Shown: piece after piece, positions 1-7,770 of the stretch
Position numbering within the stretch: position 1 is the first letter of the stretch
How the letters are laid out: each line of letters begins with the position of its first letter
Source of the DNA: an uncultured Ruminococcus sp.
GTDB taxonomy: Bacteria > Bacillota > Clostridia > Oscillospirales > CAG-272
Reading direction: 5' to 3'
Length of the DNA stretch: 11,419 nt
Assembly (NCBI GenBank): GCA_902783755.1
Contig: CACZSC010000011.1
Coordinates: 1-11,419 of the forward strand
Made by a program: the position numbers and the translations under genes
The notes under the pieces: generated by a model
Seen by the model: the letters and a program-made list of their open reading frames with translations, nothing else
Told to the model about the DNA's origin: nothing
The model's database searches: none

Positions 1-1340
1 AGCTTTCCGAGGGCCTTCGGGGCTCTCAGGGTGTTGTCGAAGGACCCGGTATCTTTTGATATCTCTCTGTTCCCGACGGAGGCCACACGGCCGCAGGACG
101 AGTAGATTTTCGCATAGGCGGGCTTTCTTCCGGGACCGTAAACTGTCTCGTATCTGCATCCCGTCAGGGCGAAGTCCTCTTTCATGAACTTCTCAGCTTC
201 CTTGATCAGTATGAGGGATGCTCTTCCGGGGGCTATGTCTATGAAGGCCTTGTCAGAGGGCTTCAGGAAGCCCAGGAATTCCTCGTAGGGATGGAGGATC
301 TTCACGGCGTAGCTTTTCCCCGCCGTGTTCTCAAGCCCGATGGCCTCATCCGGGGATATGCACACATTCTTGTTGGTCCAGCCGGGGTTGGTGAAGGTCA
401 GCAGCCTCGTGTCGCCGTTTCCTCTCGAGACGGCGTTCTTTCCGTACTTCTCCTCGCTGAGGGGGAACCCGCTCATGAGGATGTCATCGTATTCCGCGTG
501 CAGGTTGTATATCTTCGCGAACCTTGCCTGCTCGTCATCCCTGAGGAACCAGGGGTTGCCGTATACCTCGGGGGACACTATGAGGCATCTCGAGAAGGCC
601 TGCACTATCATGTCGTCCTCGAAGAAGTCGGGGCAGGAGCTTATGCACACGCCGTGGTCCTCAGCCAGCCTCTGCATGCCCGGGACCAGGTCCCGGACCA
701 GCGGCGCCATCCTGTGATGGGGGCCGGAGAAGTAGTTGTGGGTAAGCACGTCTATGTAGGTCTCGACTCCTTCGTGGAGGAAGGTGGACACGCAGATGTC
801 GGCGTCTCCCAGCATGTGCCTGTGGTTAAGGATCAGAAGGTCCGGAGTATACTTCCGGCACATGTCTATGGTCTCCTTGAAATAGGGCCTCATCTCGGGC
901 CTCAGCCAGTCGCAGGCCGTGTCGATCTTTATCTCCCTAATGTTGAAGTCGCGGCACAGGTTCACGAGGATGTTGCGGCGCTTCTCCCAGTCAGCCTCGG
1001 TCTCGCCGAATCCGTCGGCTCCGCCCCAGAGGCCCATCCTTATGCCCAGCTCCTTCGCCCGCTCCACGCAGGGACCGTATCCGTTGGGGTACTGCTTCCT
1101 CAGCTTTTCGGACGTGTAGGGGTCCTCATATCCGAATCCGGGGGTGTCGAAGTTTCCGGCGTCCCAGGCGTAGATCTCGATCTGCATGCCGTAGGTGTCC
1201 CGGAGCCATCTGAAATACTCGAGGTTTATAAGAGTCTGCTTTTCGGTGGATCCTTCGTTGGTGCTGTTGATCCATGAGAAATACTGGGGAACCGACGGGG
1301 TCCTCTCGTCAGCTCCGGATGTGGCTTTTGTCTTGACCAT
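1..1340 (-). CDS. Melibiase-like (clan GH-D, GH36/GH27-type) glycoside hydrolase, 3' end beyond window
   Basis: The first 446 codons of a leftward gene are present; the stop lies outside the window. The start is the ATG at 1340, preceded by GGAGGG (1345-1350) four bases upstream. No signal peptide or membrane segment is visible, so the enzyme is probably cytoplasmic. The layout fits a TIM barrel followed by a beta domain. There is an early Asp-rich loop (YAWDAGNFD, residues 58-65), then GLWGGADGFG (103-112), then the strand IKIDTACDWLR (137-147), whose Asp140 sits where clan GH-D alpha-galactosidases carry the nucleophile (K-x-D). SSCPDFFEDD (234-243) may hold the acid/base. The C-terminal part (about 290-446) looks like the beta-sandwich that follows the barrel. 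Family assignment comes from recalled motif similarity; the substrate (alpha-galactoside or another sugar) is unknown. It is divergent from the DeoR gene and shares its control region, so it may be regulated by that repressor. Confidence 0.7.
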   Translation of the reverse strand, partial: MVKTKATSGADERTPSVPQYFSWINSTNEGSTEKQTLINLEYFRWLRDTYGMQIEIYAWDAGNFDTPGFGYEDPYTSEKLRKQYPNGYGPCVERAKELGIRMGLWGGADGFGETEADWEKRRNILVNLCRDFNIREIKIDTACDWLRPEMRPYFKETIDMCRKYTPDLLILNHRHMLGDADICVSTFLHEGVETYIDVLTHNYFSGPHHRMAPLVRDLVPGMQRLAEDHGVCISSCPDFFEDDMIVQAFSRCLIVSPEVYGNPWFLRDDEQARFAKIYNLHAEYDDILMSGFPLSEEKYGKNAVSRGNGDTRLLTFTNPGWTNKNVCISPDEAIGLENTAGKSYAVKILHPYEEFLGFLKPSDKAFIDIAPGRASLILIKEAEKFMKEDFALTGCRYETVYGPGRKPAYAKIYSSCGRVASVGNREISKDTGSFDNTLRAPKALGK

Positions 1341-1397
1341 GCTACCCTCCAAATGCCCCGGAAAACGGCGCAGAATTGAATTGAATTTGTCGTTCAG

Positions 1398-1426
1398 ATT
1401 ATATCATCGCCCATGAGGTGTGTCAA
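1398..1426 (-). promoter_or_regulatory. Perfect sigma-70/sigma-A promoter of the glycoside hydrolase gene
   Basis: Read on the minus strand, TTGACA (1426-1421) and TATAAT (1403-1398) are separated by exactly 17 bp. Both hexamers match the consensus at 6 of 6 positions. Transcription would start near 1391, giving a leader of about 50 nt before the ATG at 1340. Such a strong promoter normally needs a repressor. The obvious candidate is the DeoR-type protein encoded divergently, although no copy of its candidate operator is visible right at this promoter. Confidence 0.85.
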
Positions 1427-1445
1427 GCTGAATGGGAAGTGCCAA

Positions 1446-1472
1446 CCGGCTCCGGCCGGGGGCTTTTCCGGC
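1446..1472. other. GC-rich dyad cluster between divergent promoters
   Basis: CCGGC (1446-1450), GCCGG (1455-1459) and CCGGC (1468-1472) form two alternative, mutually exclusive inverted repeats sharing the middle arm. They lie upstream of both divergent -35 boxes, so neither promoter should transcribe them. A DNA-binding site or a relic terminator is therefore more likely than an RNA element. Just downstream is an AT-rich stretch with the inverted pair AAAATGA (1477-1483) and TCATTTT (1501-1507). Function unknown. Confidence 0.3.
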
Positions 1473-1509
1473 GATAAAAATGAGAATTTGAGAAAATTTA
1501 TCATTTTCC

Positions 1510-1558
1510 GTGTTCAAATTAACACTTTGCGATTGACAGAATAACACTGAAGATGTTA
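1510..1558. promoter_or_regulatory. Candidate operators of the DeoR-type repressor
   Basis: Two small inverted repeats flank the DeoR promoter core. GTGTT-N6-AACAC lies at 1510-1525, just upstream of the -35 box. TAACA-N7-TGTTA lies at 1542-1558, running from the spacer into the first bases of the -10 box. The shared TAACACT word recurs 22 bp apart (1520 and 1542), two helical turns, so a bound oligomer could contact both from one face. The placement fits negative autoregulation. This is inference from symmetry and position; no known operator was matched. Confidence 0.4.
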
Positions 1559-1562
1559 AAAT
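1533..1562 (+). promoter_or_regulatory. Sigma-A promoter of the DeoR regulator gene
   Basis: TTGACA (1533-1538) and TAAAAT (1557-1562) are separated by 18 bp, giving 6 of 6 and 5 of 6 consensus matches. The expected start is near 1569, with a leader of about 55 nt. The leader can form a small hairpin (CGCGAA at 1568-1573 with TTCGCG at 1586-1591, 12-nt loop) ahead of the ribosome binding site. AT-rich DNA upstream (1473-1530) could act as an UP element. This promoter may also supply the downstream dehydrogenase genes by read-through. Confidence 0.7.
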
Positions 1563-1624
1563 ACAAACGCGAACCGTGATGTTTTTTCGCGGAAAAAAGC
1601 ATTTTATGCGGAAGGGGAGATAGC

Positions 1625-2401
1625 TTGTACAACGAAAGACGCGAACAGATCCGTTCACTCCTGCAGACCAAGGCTTTTGTATCTCTCAAGGAACTGGCTG
1701 ACATGTTTCCCGACGTTTCCGAAATGACCCTGAGGCGTGATATCGAATACCTCGAGGGCGAGAGGGAAGCGATCAAGGTCAGGGGCGGAGCCCGCAGCAT
1801 GAAGTTCATAACGAACCAGACTGACGGCTCCATAACCTACAGGCTCCAGAGGAACGTGCAGTCGAAAGAGGCCATTGCCGAGAAGGCGGCGAAATTCCTC
1901 GAGCCCGGAAGATCCATTTTCATCGATTCCGGCTCCACCACGCAGAAACTCCCGAAATACGTCCCCAACGAAAGGTTCTCCTTCACCACCACGGACCCGG
2001 CCATCGCCCTTGAACTGTGCAAGATAGGGCTGCCCATAGTCAATATGGTGGGAGGCAGACTGGACGGGGACAACCAGACCATCACGGGGCTCCACGCCAC
2101 CAGGTTCCTGGCGGAGATCAACATCGACATCGCGTTCCTATCCCCCTCGGGCCTGTCCCTGAGGAGCGGCTTCACGGTAGGCAACTACGCCGAGTGCGAG
2201 CTGAAGAGGATAGTGGTGGAGAAAGCCAGGATGGTGGTGATCCTCATGGACGGTTCCAAGATGGACAAATCCCTGCCGTACACCTTCTCGACCTTCGCGA
2301 ACTGCGACGTGCTGGTGACGGACGGAAAGCTTCCCGAGGACATGGAAAAGGAAGCGAAGGACCGCGGTATCGAGATCATATACTGCGGAAGCGAACTCTA
2401 G
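1625..2401 (+). CDS. DeoR/GlpR-family transcriptional regulator
   Basis: A 258-residue sugar-metabolism repressor of the usual DeoR-family length (about 250). The start is TTG at 1625, set by GGGGAG (1614-1619) five bases upstream; the N-terminus begins MYNERREQI as is typical. Residues 4-58 form the winged helix-turn-helix, with recognition helix VSEMTLRRDIEYLE (31-44) and the RGGARS turn. Residues 76-240 are the DeoR sensor domain, an isomerase-like fold that binds sugar phosphates. Its hallmarks are the FIDSGSTT loop (99-106), TTTDP (121-125), NMVGGRL (140-146) and MDGSKMDK (208-215). The effector is presumably a phosphorylated sugar. It is divergent from the glycoside hydrolase and 71 bp upstream of the E2 gene on the same strand, so either or both could be its targets, along with its own promoter. 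Confidence 0.92.
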   Translation: MYNERREQIRSLLQTKAFVSLKELADMFPDVSEMTLRRDIEYLEGEREAIKVRGGARSMKFITNQTDGSITYRLQRNVQSKEAIAEKAAKFLEPGRSIFIDSGSTTQKLPKYVPNERFSFTTTDPAIALELCKIGLPIVNMVGGRLDGDNQTITGLHATRFLAEINIDIAFLSPSGLSLRSGFTVGNYAECELKRIVVEKARMVVILMDGSKMDKSLPYTFSTFANCDVLVTDGKLPEDMEKEAKDRGIEIIYCGSEL

Positions 2402-2472
2402 GACCATCGGTGCGCCTCGCACTGCGGTCGCGCAACTGAATCAGTACTATATATTTCAGAAAGGACATATAT

Positions 2473-3777
2473 ATGGCAAATGTAGTCATCATGCCCCGCC
2501 AGGGCCAGAGTGTTGAGTCATGCATCATCACGGCCTGGCAGAAGAAAAAGGGCGATCATGTCGAAGAGAAGGACATCCTGTTCTCCTACGAGACCGACAA
2601 GAGCGCCTTCGACGAACCGTCCCAGTTCACAGGCACTATCCTCGAGGTGCTGTGGAACGAGGGAGACGTGGTGCCGTGCCTTGAGCCGGTCTGCATCATA
2701 GGCCAGCCCGGAGAGGACATCTCGGCCCTGCTTCCCAAGAAGGAAGAGGCGAAGGCACAGGGAGCTGAGGCTCCGAAAGCCGAGGCGGAGGCCCCGAAGG
2801 CCGAAGCTGCAGCCACGGTGCCGGAGGCTTCCGGCGAGAGGATCTTCATCTCGCCGAGAGCGAGAAAGCTGGCTCTCGAGAGCGGAGTCGATATGACGAA
2901 AGTCGTATCCACCGGCCCTCACGGAAGAATAATCGAAAGAGACATCAACAAGGCGCTCGATCAGGGATTCGTCTCCACCACCGAAAAAGTGGAACTGTTC
3001 CTGGCAGGCAAGCTCGTTGAGACGGACGATAAAGCAGAAGAGGCGGCGGCAGCTCCTGCGGCTGCGAAGGCTCCCGACACGGCGGACCTCAGGGCCTACG
3101 ACGAAGAGCCCCTGTCGAACGTGCGGAAGGTCATCGCGAAATCCATGCACCAGTCCCTGTCCGAGATGGCACAGCTCACACTCAACTCCTCCTTCAATGC
3201 CAAGTCCCTCATGGACTACAGGGCAAAGCTCAAGGCAGGCGCGGAGGCTCTGGGACTCGGAAAGATCACCATCAACGATATGGTGCTCTACGCGGTATCG
3301 AGGATCCTCCCGAAGTATCCCGAGATCAACGCGAACCTGGTGGACGGCAAGTTCCGCAAGTTCAGGCACGCGAACGTATGCGTTGCTGTCGACACTGAGA
3401 GAGGGCTCCTGGTCCCGGTCATCTTCGGAGCCGAGAACATGACCCTGTCAGAGATCGCGAAGAGATCCAAGGAACTGGCGTCCCTGGCAAGGGAAGGCAA
3501 GTGCTCACCCGATGACATGAGCGGCGGAAGCTTCACGGTGTCCAACCTCGGATCCATGGGAGTCGAAAGCTTCACTCCCGTCATCAATCCTCCCCAGACG
3601 GCCATCCTCGGCGTGTGCTGCACCACCAACAGGCTGGATGCCGAAGGCAAGGTATATCCCGCAATGGGACTGTCCCTCACCTTCGACCACAGGGCGGTGG
3701 ACGGCGCTCCGGCAGCCAAGTTCCTGAAGGAGCTCTGCACTGCGCTTGAGAACTTCGAGCTCCTGCTCGCTAAATGA
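2473..3777 (+). CDS. 2-oxoacid dehydrogenase complex E2: dihydrolipoamide acyltransferase
   Basis: A 434-residue E2 core protein that carries the acyl group on lipoate and transfers it to CoA. Residues 1-80 are a single lipoyl domain; Lys43 in ETDKSAFDEPS is the expected lipoylation site. An Ala/Glu/Pro/Lys linker (about 91-118) follows. Next is the E3-binding domain at about 126-162 (ISPRARKLALESGVD to ERDINKAL), then a second Ala-rich linker (186-203). The catalytic acyltransferase domain spans about 212-434 and holds the active-site DHRAVDG (405-411), with His406 and Asp410. The start ATG has AAAGGA seven bases upstream. The 71-bp gap to DeoR has a TATATT-like -10 but no good -35, plus a 5-bp stem (TGCGC 2411/GCGCA 2430) without a T-run, so expression may depend partly on read-through. 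The acyl specificity (acetyl from pyruvate or acetoin, or branched chain) cannot be read from sequence alone; pyruvate is the default. Confidence 0.92.
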   Translation: MANVVIMPRQGQSVESCIITAWQKKKGDHVEEKDILFSYETDKSAFDEPSQFTGTILEVLWNEGDVVPCLEPVCIIGQPGEDISALLPKKEEAKAQGAEAPKAEAEAPKAEAAATVPEASGERIFISPRARKLALESGVDMTKVVSTGPHGRIIERDINKALDQGFVSTTEKVELFLAGKLVETDDKAEEAAAAPAAAKAPDTADLRAYDEEPLSNVRKVIAKSMHQSLSEMAQLTLNSSFNAKSLMDYRAKLKAGAEALGLGKITINDMVLYAVSRILPKYPEINANLVDGKFRKFRHANVCVAVDTERGLLVPVIFGAENMTLSEIAKRSKELASLAREGKCSPDDMSGGSFTVSNLGSMGVESFTPVINPPQTAILGVCCTTNRLDAEGKVYPAMGLSLTFDHRAVDGAPAAKFLKELCTALENFELLLAK

Positions 3778-3788
3778 GGGGGAGAACG

Positions 3789-5174
3789 ATGGAAAACAGG
3801 TTTGACCTTATAGTCCTGGGCGGAGGCCCGGCGGGTTACAACGCGGCCGAGAAGGCTGCCCATGCCGGACTGAAGACAGTGCTTTTCGAGGAAAGGGCCC
3901 TCGGAGGCGTGTGCCTCAACGAAGGCTGCATCCCCACGAAGACTCTCCTATATTCAGCAAAGATCCTTGACTACGCCCATCACGGTGAAAGCTACGGCGT
4001 GACCGTGGAGGGAGCGAAGCTTGACCACTCGAAGGTGGTCGACAGAAAGAACAAGGTAGTGAAGACCCTGGTGTCAGGCGTGGGCGCCCAGATGAGAGGC
4101 GCAGGCGTCACGGTGGTCCCGAAGACCGCGGTCATCAAGGGCAAGGGCGCCGAAGGCTTCACGGTAACGGCCGACGGAGCTGACTACACGGCTCCGAAAC
4201 TCCTGGTGTGCACGGGCTCCGAAGCGGTGGTACCGCCGATCCCCGGCCTGAAGGAAAGCTACGAAGCCGGATTCGCCATGACGAACCGTGAGATACTCGA
4301 CATCCGCGCGATCCCCGAAAAGGTGGTCGTGGTGGGAGGCGGTGTCATAGGCCTCGAGATGGCTTCATACTTCTGCTCCACGGGAGCCGAGGTCTATGTC
4401 GTCGAGATGCTTGACAAGATTGCCGGCCCCACGGAGCGCGAGATCTCCTCGATCCTCGAGAAGAACTACTCAAAACGCGGAGTCAAGTTCATACTCGGCG
4501 CGAAGGTCGCTTCCGTAAAGGGAAAAGCGGGCGAAGGCGTCGTTGAATACGAGAAAGACGGAAAGACGGAATCCATAAAGTGCAACACGGTCCTGGTATC
4601 CACAGGACGCCGCGCCAGAACGAAGGGCATTGGTCTCGAGGAGATAGGCGTGCGTCTTGAGCGCGGAGCGGTCGTCACGGACGAGAGGCTGAGGACAAAC
4701 GTTCCCGGCGTCTGGGCGGCAGGCGACGTCAACGGAAAGATCATGCTGGCCCATACGGCATACCGCGAAGGCGAAGTCGCCGTGGCGGACATGCTGGGCA
4801 AGAAGGATTCGGTCGACTACAGAGCCATCCCGTCTGTCATCTACACCAATCCCGAAGTCGGGTCCGTGGGCGAGACAGTCGAGACCGCGAAGAAAGCCGG
4901 GATCGAAGCCGAGGAGGCAACGATCAGTCTGAGATACTCGGGACGCTACGTTGCCGAGAACGAAGGCGGGGACGGCATCGTCAAAGTCGTTTACGGGAAA
5001 GAGCATCACGACATCCTGGGCGTGCACATGATCGGCTCCTACGCCTCCGAGATCATCTTCGGGGCGGCAGCCATGGTGGCCCGCCACCAGAGAGTGTCCG
5101 ACGTTGAAAAACTCGTATTCCCGCATCCCACCGTTTGCGAAGTCATCAGAGAAGCAATGTTCTCCATTGACTGA
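3789..5174 (+). CDS. lpdA: Dihydrolipoamide dehydrogenase (E3)
   Basis: A 461-residue flavoprotein disulfide reductase that reoxidises dihydrolipoyl groups of E2 and passes electrons through FAD to NAD+. Visible motifs: FAD-binding GGGPAG (11-16); redox disulfide in GGVCLNEGCIPTK with Cys42 and Cys47; NAD-binding VVGGGVIGLE (181-190); the second FAD contact AAGDVNG (310-316); and C-terminal HPTVCE with His446 and Glu451, the catalytic pair in this family. There is no N-terminal lipoyl domain, unlike some Gram-positive E3 proteins. I chose the ATG at 3789 because GGGGGAG (3778-3784) lies four bases upstream. An in-frame ATG at 3774 overlaps the E2 stop as ATGA and would add five residues, but it has no obvious ribosome site. 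The 11-bp gap to E2 implies translational coupling. Confidence 0.95.
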   Translation: MENRFDLIVLGGGPAGYNAAEKAAHAGLKTVLFEERALGGVCLNEGCIPTKTLLYSAKILDYAHHGESYGVTVEGAKLDHSKVVDRKNKVVKTLVSGVGAQMRGAGVTVVPKTAVIKGKGAEGFTVTADGADYTAPKLLVCTGSEAVVPPIPGLKESYEAGFAMTNREILDIRAIPEKVVVVGGGVIGLEMASYFCSTGAEVYVVEMLDKIAGPTEREISSILEKNYSKRGVKFILGAKVASVKGKAGEGVVEYEKDGKTESIKCNTVLVSTGRRARTKGIGLEEIGVRLERGAVVTDERLRTNVPGVWAAGDVNGKIMLAHTAYREGEVAVADMLGKKDSVDYRAIPSVIYTNPEVGSVGETVETAKKAGIEAEEATISLRYSGRYVAENEGGDGIVKVVYGKEHHDILGVHMIGSYASEIIFGAAAMVARHQRVSDVEKLVFPHPTVCEVIREAMFSID

Positions 5175-5212
5175 AAATCTTCATAAATATTTATACAAGG
5201 AGAAAACATACC

Positions 5213-7696
5213 ATGCCAAAGAGTCAGTATATCGATCCCGGCAAAGTCTTCACACCGGGCTACATCGAATTTGAGAGCATTCCCCTTTGCAGATACAACA
5301 AGACCCTCGCCGAGGAAAAGAAGATATATTCCAAGGAAGATTTCCTCCGCATCTACCACGACATGAGGACCATCCGTGAGTTCGAGACCATGCTCAATGA
5401 GATCAAGACAAAGTCCGAATACAACGGAGTCAAATACAACAACCCGGGTCCCGCTCACCTGTCCATCGGCCAGGAAGCATCCGCAGTCGGCCAGGCTTAC
5501 TGCCTCGACATCAACGACTACACCTTCGGATCCCACAGAAGCCACGGCGAGATCCTGGCGAAGGGTCTCTCCTCCATCAACAAGCTGGATGAGAAGGAAC
5601 TCTATGAGATAATGAAGGACTTCCTTGGCGGAAAGACCCTTTCCGTCGTCGAGAAGAACAACAAGAGCGGCAGCATCAAGGATCTGGCGAAAGACTTCCT
5701 GCTCTACGGAGCACTTGCTGAGATCTTCGCCCGCACCACAGGCTTCAACAAGGGCCTCGGCGGATCCATGCACGCCTTCTTCATTCCTTTCGGCATCCTT
5801 CCGAACAACGCCATCGTCGGCGGAGCAGCTCCCATAGCTCTGGGCGCGGCTCTCTACAAGAGATCCAACCACAAGAAGGGCATCGTTGTCGCCAACTCCG
5901 GTGACGGCGCTCTGGGCCGCGGACCGGTCCTCGAGTCCCTCAACTTCGCTTCCATGGACCAGATCACGAAGCTCTGGGGCATGGACGGCAAGTATTCCTC
6001 CGACGGAATGCCGATCCTCTTCAACGTGTTCAACAACTTCTACGGCATGGGCGGACAGACCATGGGCGAGACGATGGGATTCACATATCCCGCACGTCTG
6101 GCTGCAGGATTCAACACCGACCAGATGCACGCAGAGAAAGTCAACGGATACGATCCTCTCGCAGTCATCGACGCTACCACGAGAAAAAAGGAGATCCTCC
6201 TTTCCGGCAAGGGCCCGGCACTTCTCGAAGTCACCACTTACAGAGTTTCCGGACACTCTCCTTCCGACTCCTCCACATACAGGACCCAGGAAGAGATCGA
6301 AGCCTGGAAGGAAGCCTGCCCGATCAAGGCTTACCGCAAGAAGATGATCAAGGGCAAAGTGGCTACCGAAGCTGAATTCGACGAGATCGACAGGCAGATC
6401 GTAGACCGCATCACGAAGATCATCAAACTGGCCATAGACGACGAAGTCTCCCCGAGAATGGATCTGTCCAAGAACCCTGATATGATCTCCTCCATCATGT
6501 TCTCCAATCTCCATGTCAAGTCCATGGACGAGACCAGGGAGCCTGAAGTCCTCATGCCGAAGGAAGAGAACCCGAGAGTAAAGCAGATCGCCGGCAAGTC
6601 GAGATACGCCTTCGACGAAAAGGGTGAGGCTATCCCGAAGATGAAGCTCTTCAACATCCGCGACGGTCTGTTCGAAGCCATCATCGACAAGTTCTATGAA
6701 GACCCCACGACCATCGCCTACGGCGAAGACAACCGTGACTGGGGCGGAGCGTTCGCAGTCTACCGCGGACTCACCGAAGCGCTTCCTTACCACAGATTCT
6801 TCAACGCGCCCATTTCCGAATCCGCGATCGTCGGATCCTCCGTCGGTTACGCGGTCGCAGGCGGACGCGCCATAGTCGAGCTCATGTACGCTGACTTCAT
6901 TGGCTGCGCAGGAGACGAGATCTTCAACCAGCTGTCAAAATGGCAGTCCATGTCCGCAGGCATCCTGAAGATGCCCGTGGTCCTCAGAGTTTCCGTGGGC
7001 TCCAAGTACGGCGCTCAGCACTCACAGGACTGGACAGCCCTCTGCTCACACATCCCGGGCCTGAAGGTCTGCTTCCCCGCAACTCCTTACGACGCGAAGG
7101 GCCTCATGAACGCAGCTCTCAACGGAACTGACCCCGTCGTCTTCTTCGAATCCCAGAGGATCTACGACAAGGGCGAGGAATTCCATAAGGAAGGCGTTCC
7201 CGAAGGTTACTACGAAGTACAGTTCGGCGATCCCGATGTCAAGAGGGAAGGCAAGGACGTAACGATCCTCACCATCGGCGCCGTCCTTTACAGAGCTCTC
7301 GAAGCCGCAAAGAAACTGGAAGAGCAGTACGGCATCTCCGCTGAAGTCATCGACGCACGCTCCATGGTACCGTTCAACTACGAGAAGGTCATCGAGTCCG
7401 TCAAGAAGACCGGCAAGATCATAATCGTCGGCGATGCCGTGGACCGCGGATCCATCATGAGAGACATGGCTTCCAACATCACAGAGATGGCATTCGACTA
7501 TCTGGATGCTCCTCCGGCAGTATTCGGCTCACGCAACTGGATCACTCCCGCATTCGAGCTCGAAAAATACTACTTCCCGCAGGCTGACGGCATAATCGAC
7601 GTCATCCACGAGAAACTCATGCCCATCCCGGGTCATGTGACAAAGTACAACGAGACAGAAGCCGAGCACATCGAGCGCGCAAAGAAAGGTGTCTGA
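5213..7696 (+). CDS. 2-oxoacid dehydrogenase E1, fused alpha and beta subunits (ThDP-dependent)
   Basis: An 827-residue chain joins E1-alpha (about 40-420) and E1-beta (about 475-815), which are usually separate genes. It decarboxylates a 2-oxoacid with thiamine diphosphate and acylates the lipoyl arm of E2. In the alpha half, SHRSHGEILAKG (107-118), GFNKGLGGSMHAF (177-189) and the ThDP motif from GDG (230-232) to NN (274-275) are visible. In the beta half, YGEDNRDWGGAF (503-514) and APISESAIVG (532-541) are visible; Glu536 matches the Glu that activates the ThDP aminopyrimidine. Two insertions stand out: about 45 residues between HGEILAKG and the GFNKG loop, and about 15 inside the GDG...NN motif. 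The start ATG has AAGGAG (5197-5202) ten bases upstream. It is the last gene of the operon. Substrate is probably pyruvate; acetoin or branched-chain acids remain possible. Confidence 0.92.
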   Translation: MPKSQYIDPGKVFTPGYIEFESIPLCRYNKTLAEEKKIYSKEDFLRIYHDMRTIREFETMLNEIKTKSEYNGVKYNNPGPAHLSIGQEASAVGQAYCLDINDYTFGSHRSHGEILAKGLSSINKLDEKELYEIMKDFLGGKTLSVVEKNNKSGSIKDLAKDFLLYGALAEIFARTTGFNKGLGGSMHAFFIPFGILPNNAIVGGAAPIALGAALYKRSNHKKGIVVANSGDGALGRGPVLESLNFASMDQITKLWGMDGKYSSDGMPILFNVFNNFYGMGGQTMGETMGFTYPARLAAGFNTDQMHAEKVNGYDPLAVIDATTRKKEILLSGKGPALLEVTTYRVSGHSPSDSSTYRTQEEIEAWKEACPIKAYRKKMIKGKVATEAEFDEIDRQIVDRITKIIKLAIDDEVSPRMDLSKNPDMISSIMFSNLHVKSMDETREPEVLMPKEENPRVKQIAGKSRYAFDEKGEAIPKMKLFNIRDGLFEAIIDKFYEDPTTIAYGEDNRDWGGAFAVYRGLTEALPYHRFFNAPISESAIVGSSVGYAVAGGRAIVELMYADFIGCAGDEIFNQLSKWQSMSAGILKMPVVLRVSVGSKYGAQHSQDWTALCSHIPGLKVCFPATPYDAKGLMNAALNGTDPVVFFESQRIYDKGEEFHKEGVPEGYYEVQFGDPDVKREGKDVTILTIGAVLYRALEAAKKLEEQYGISAEVIDARSMVPFNYEKVIESVKKTGKIIIVGDAVDRGSIMRDMASNITEMAFDYLDAPPAVFGSRNWITPAFELEKYYFPQADGIIDVIHEKLMPIPGHVTKYNETEAEHIERAKKGV

Positions 7697-7731
7697 TCCC
7701 GCTTCTGTATGACAGAGACAATCGCATAACA

Positions 7732-7765
7732 AAGGGCCTCCCGCAAATGGGAGGCCTTACTGTTT
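7732..7765 (+). terminator. Intrinsic terminator after the dehydrogenase operon, possibly bidirectional
   Basis: GGCCTCCC (7735-7742) pairs perfectly with GGGAGGCC (7749-7756) around a 6-nt loop, followed by a short broken T-tract (TTACTGTTT). It sits 36 bp after the E1 stop. On the minus strand the same stem is followed by CTTTGTT, so it could also end leftward transcripts arriving from the Fic gene. Confidence 0.8.
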
Positions 7766-7770
7766 GGGAC

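Noticed and set aside
291..1277. 328-codon plus-strand open frame opposite the glycoside hydrolase
   Set aside because: Low-complexity Val/Gly/His-rich translation with no domain, antisense to a gene with good start, promoter and family motifs.
2402..2472. Terminator or riboswitch between DeoR and E2 (for example a thiamine diphosphate riboswitch)
   Set aside because: Only a 5-bp stem without a T-run is visible and the space is too short; no conserved thiamine-aptamer words are seen.
2518..3369. 283-codon minus-strand frame opposite E2
   Set aside because: Shadow of the E2 codons; no start signals or recognisable motifs.
3774..3788. Upstream ATG start for the E3 gene overlapping the E2 stop (ATGA)
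   Set aside because: The ATG at 3789 has a strong GGGGGAG ribosome site four bases upstream and gives the usual N-terminus directly before the FAD-binding strand; the earlier ATG would place that site inside the coding region.
5039..6793. 584-codon open frame on the minus strand opposite the E1 gene
   Set aside because: It is antisense to a clearly conserved enzyme with intact catalytic motifs, lacks a ribosome site and any recognisable domain, and is explained by the codon bias of the E1 gene.
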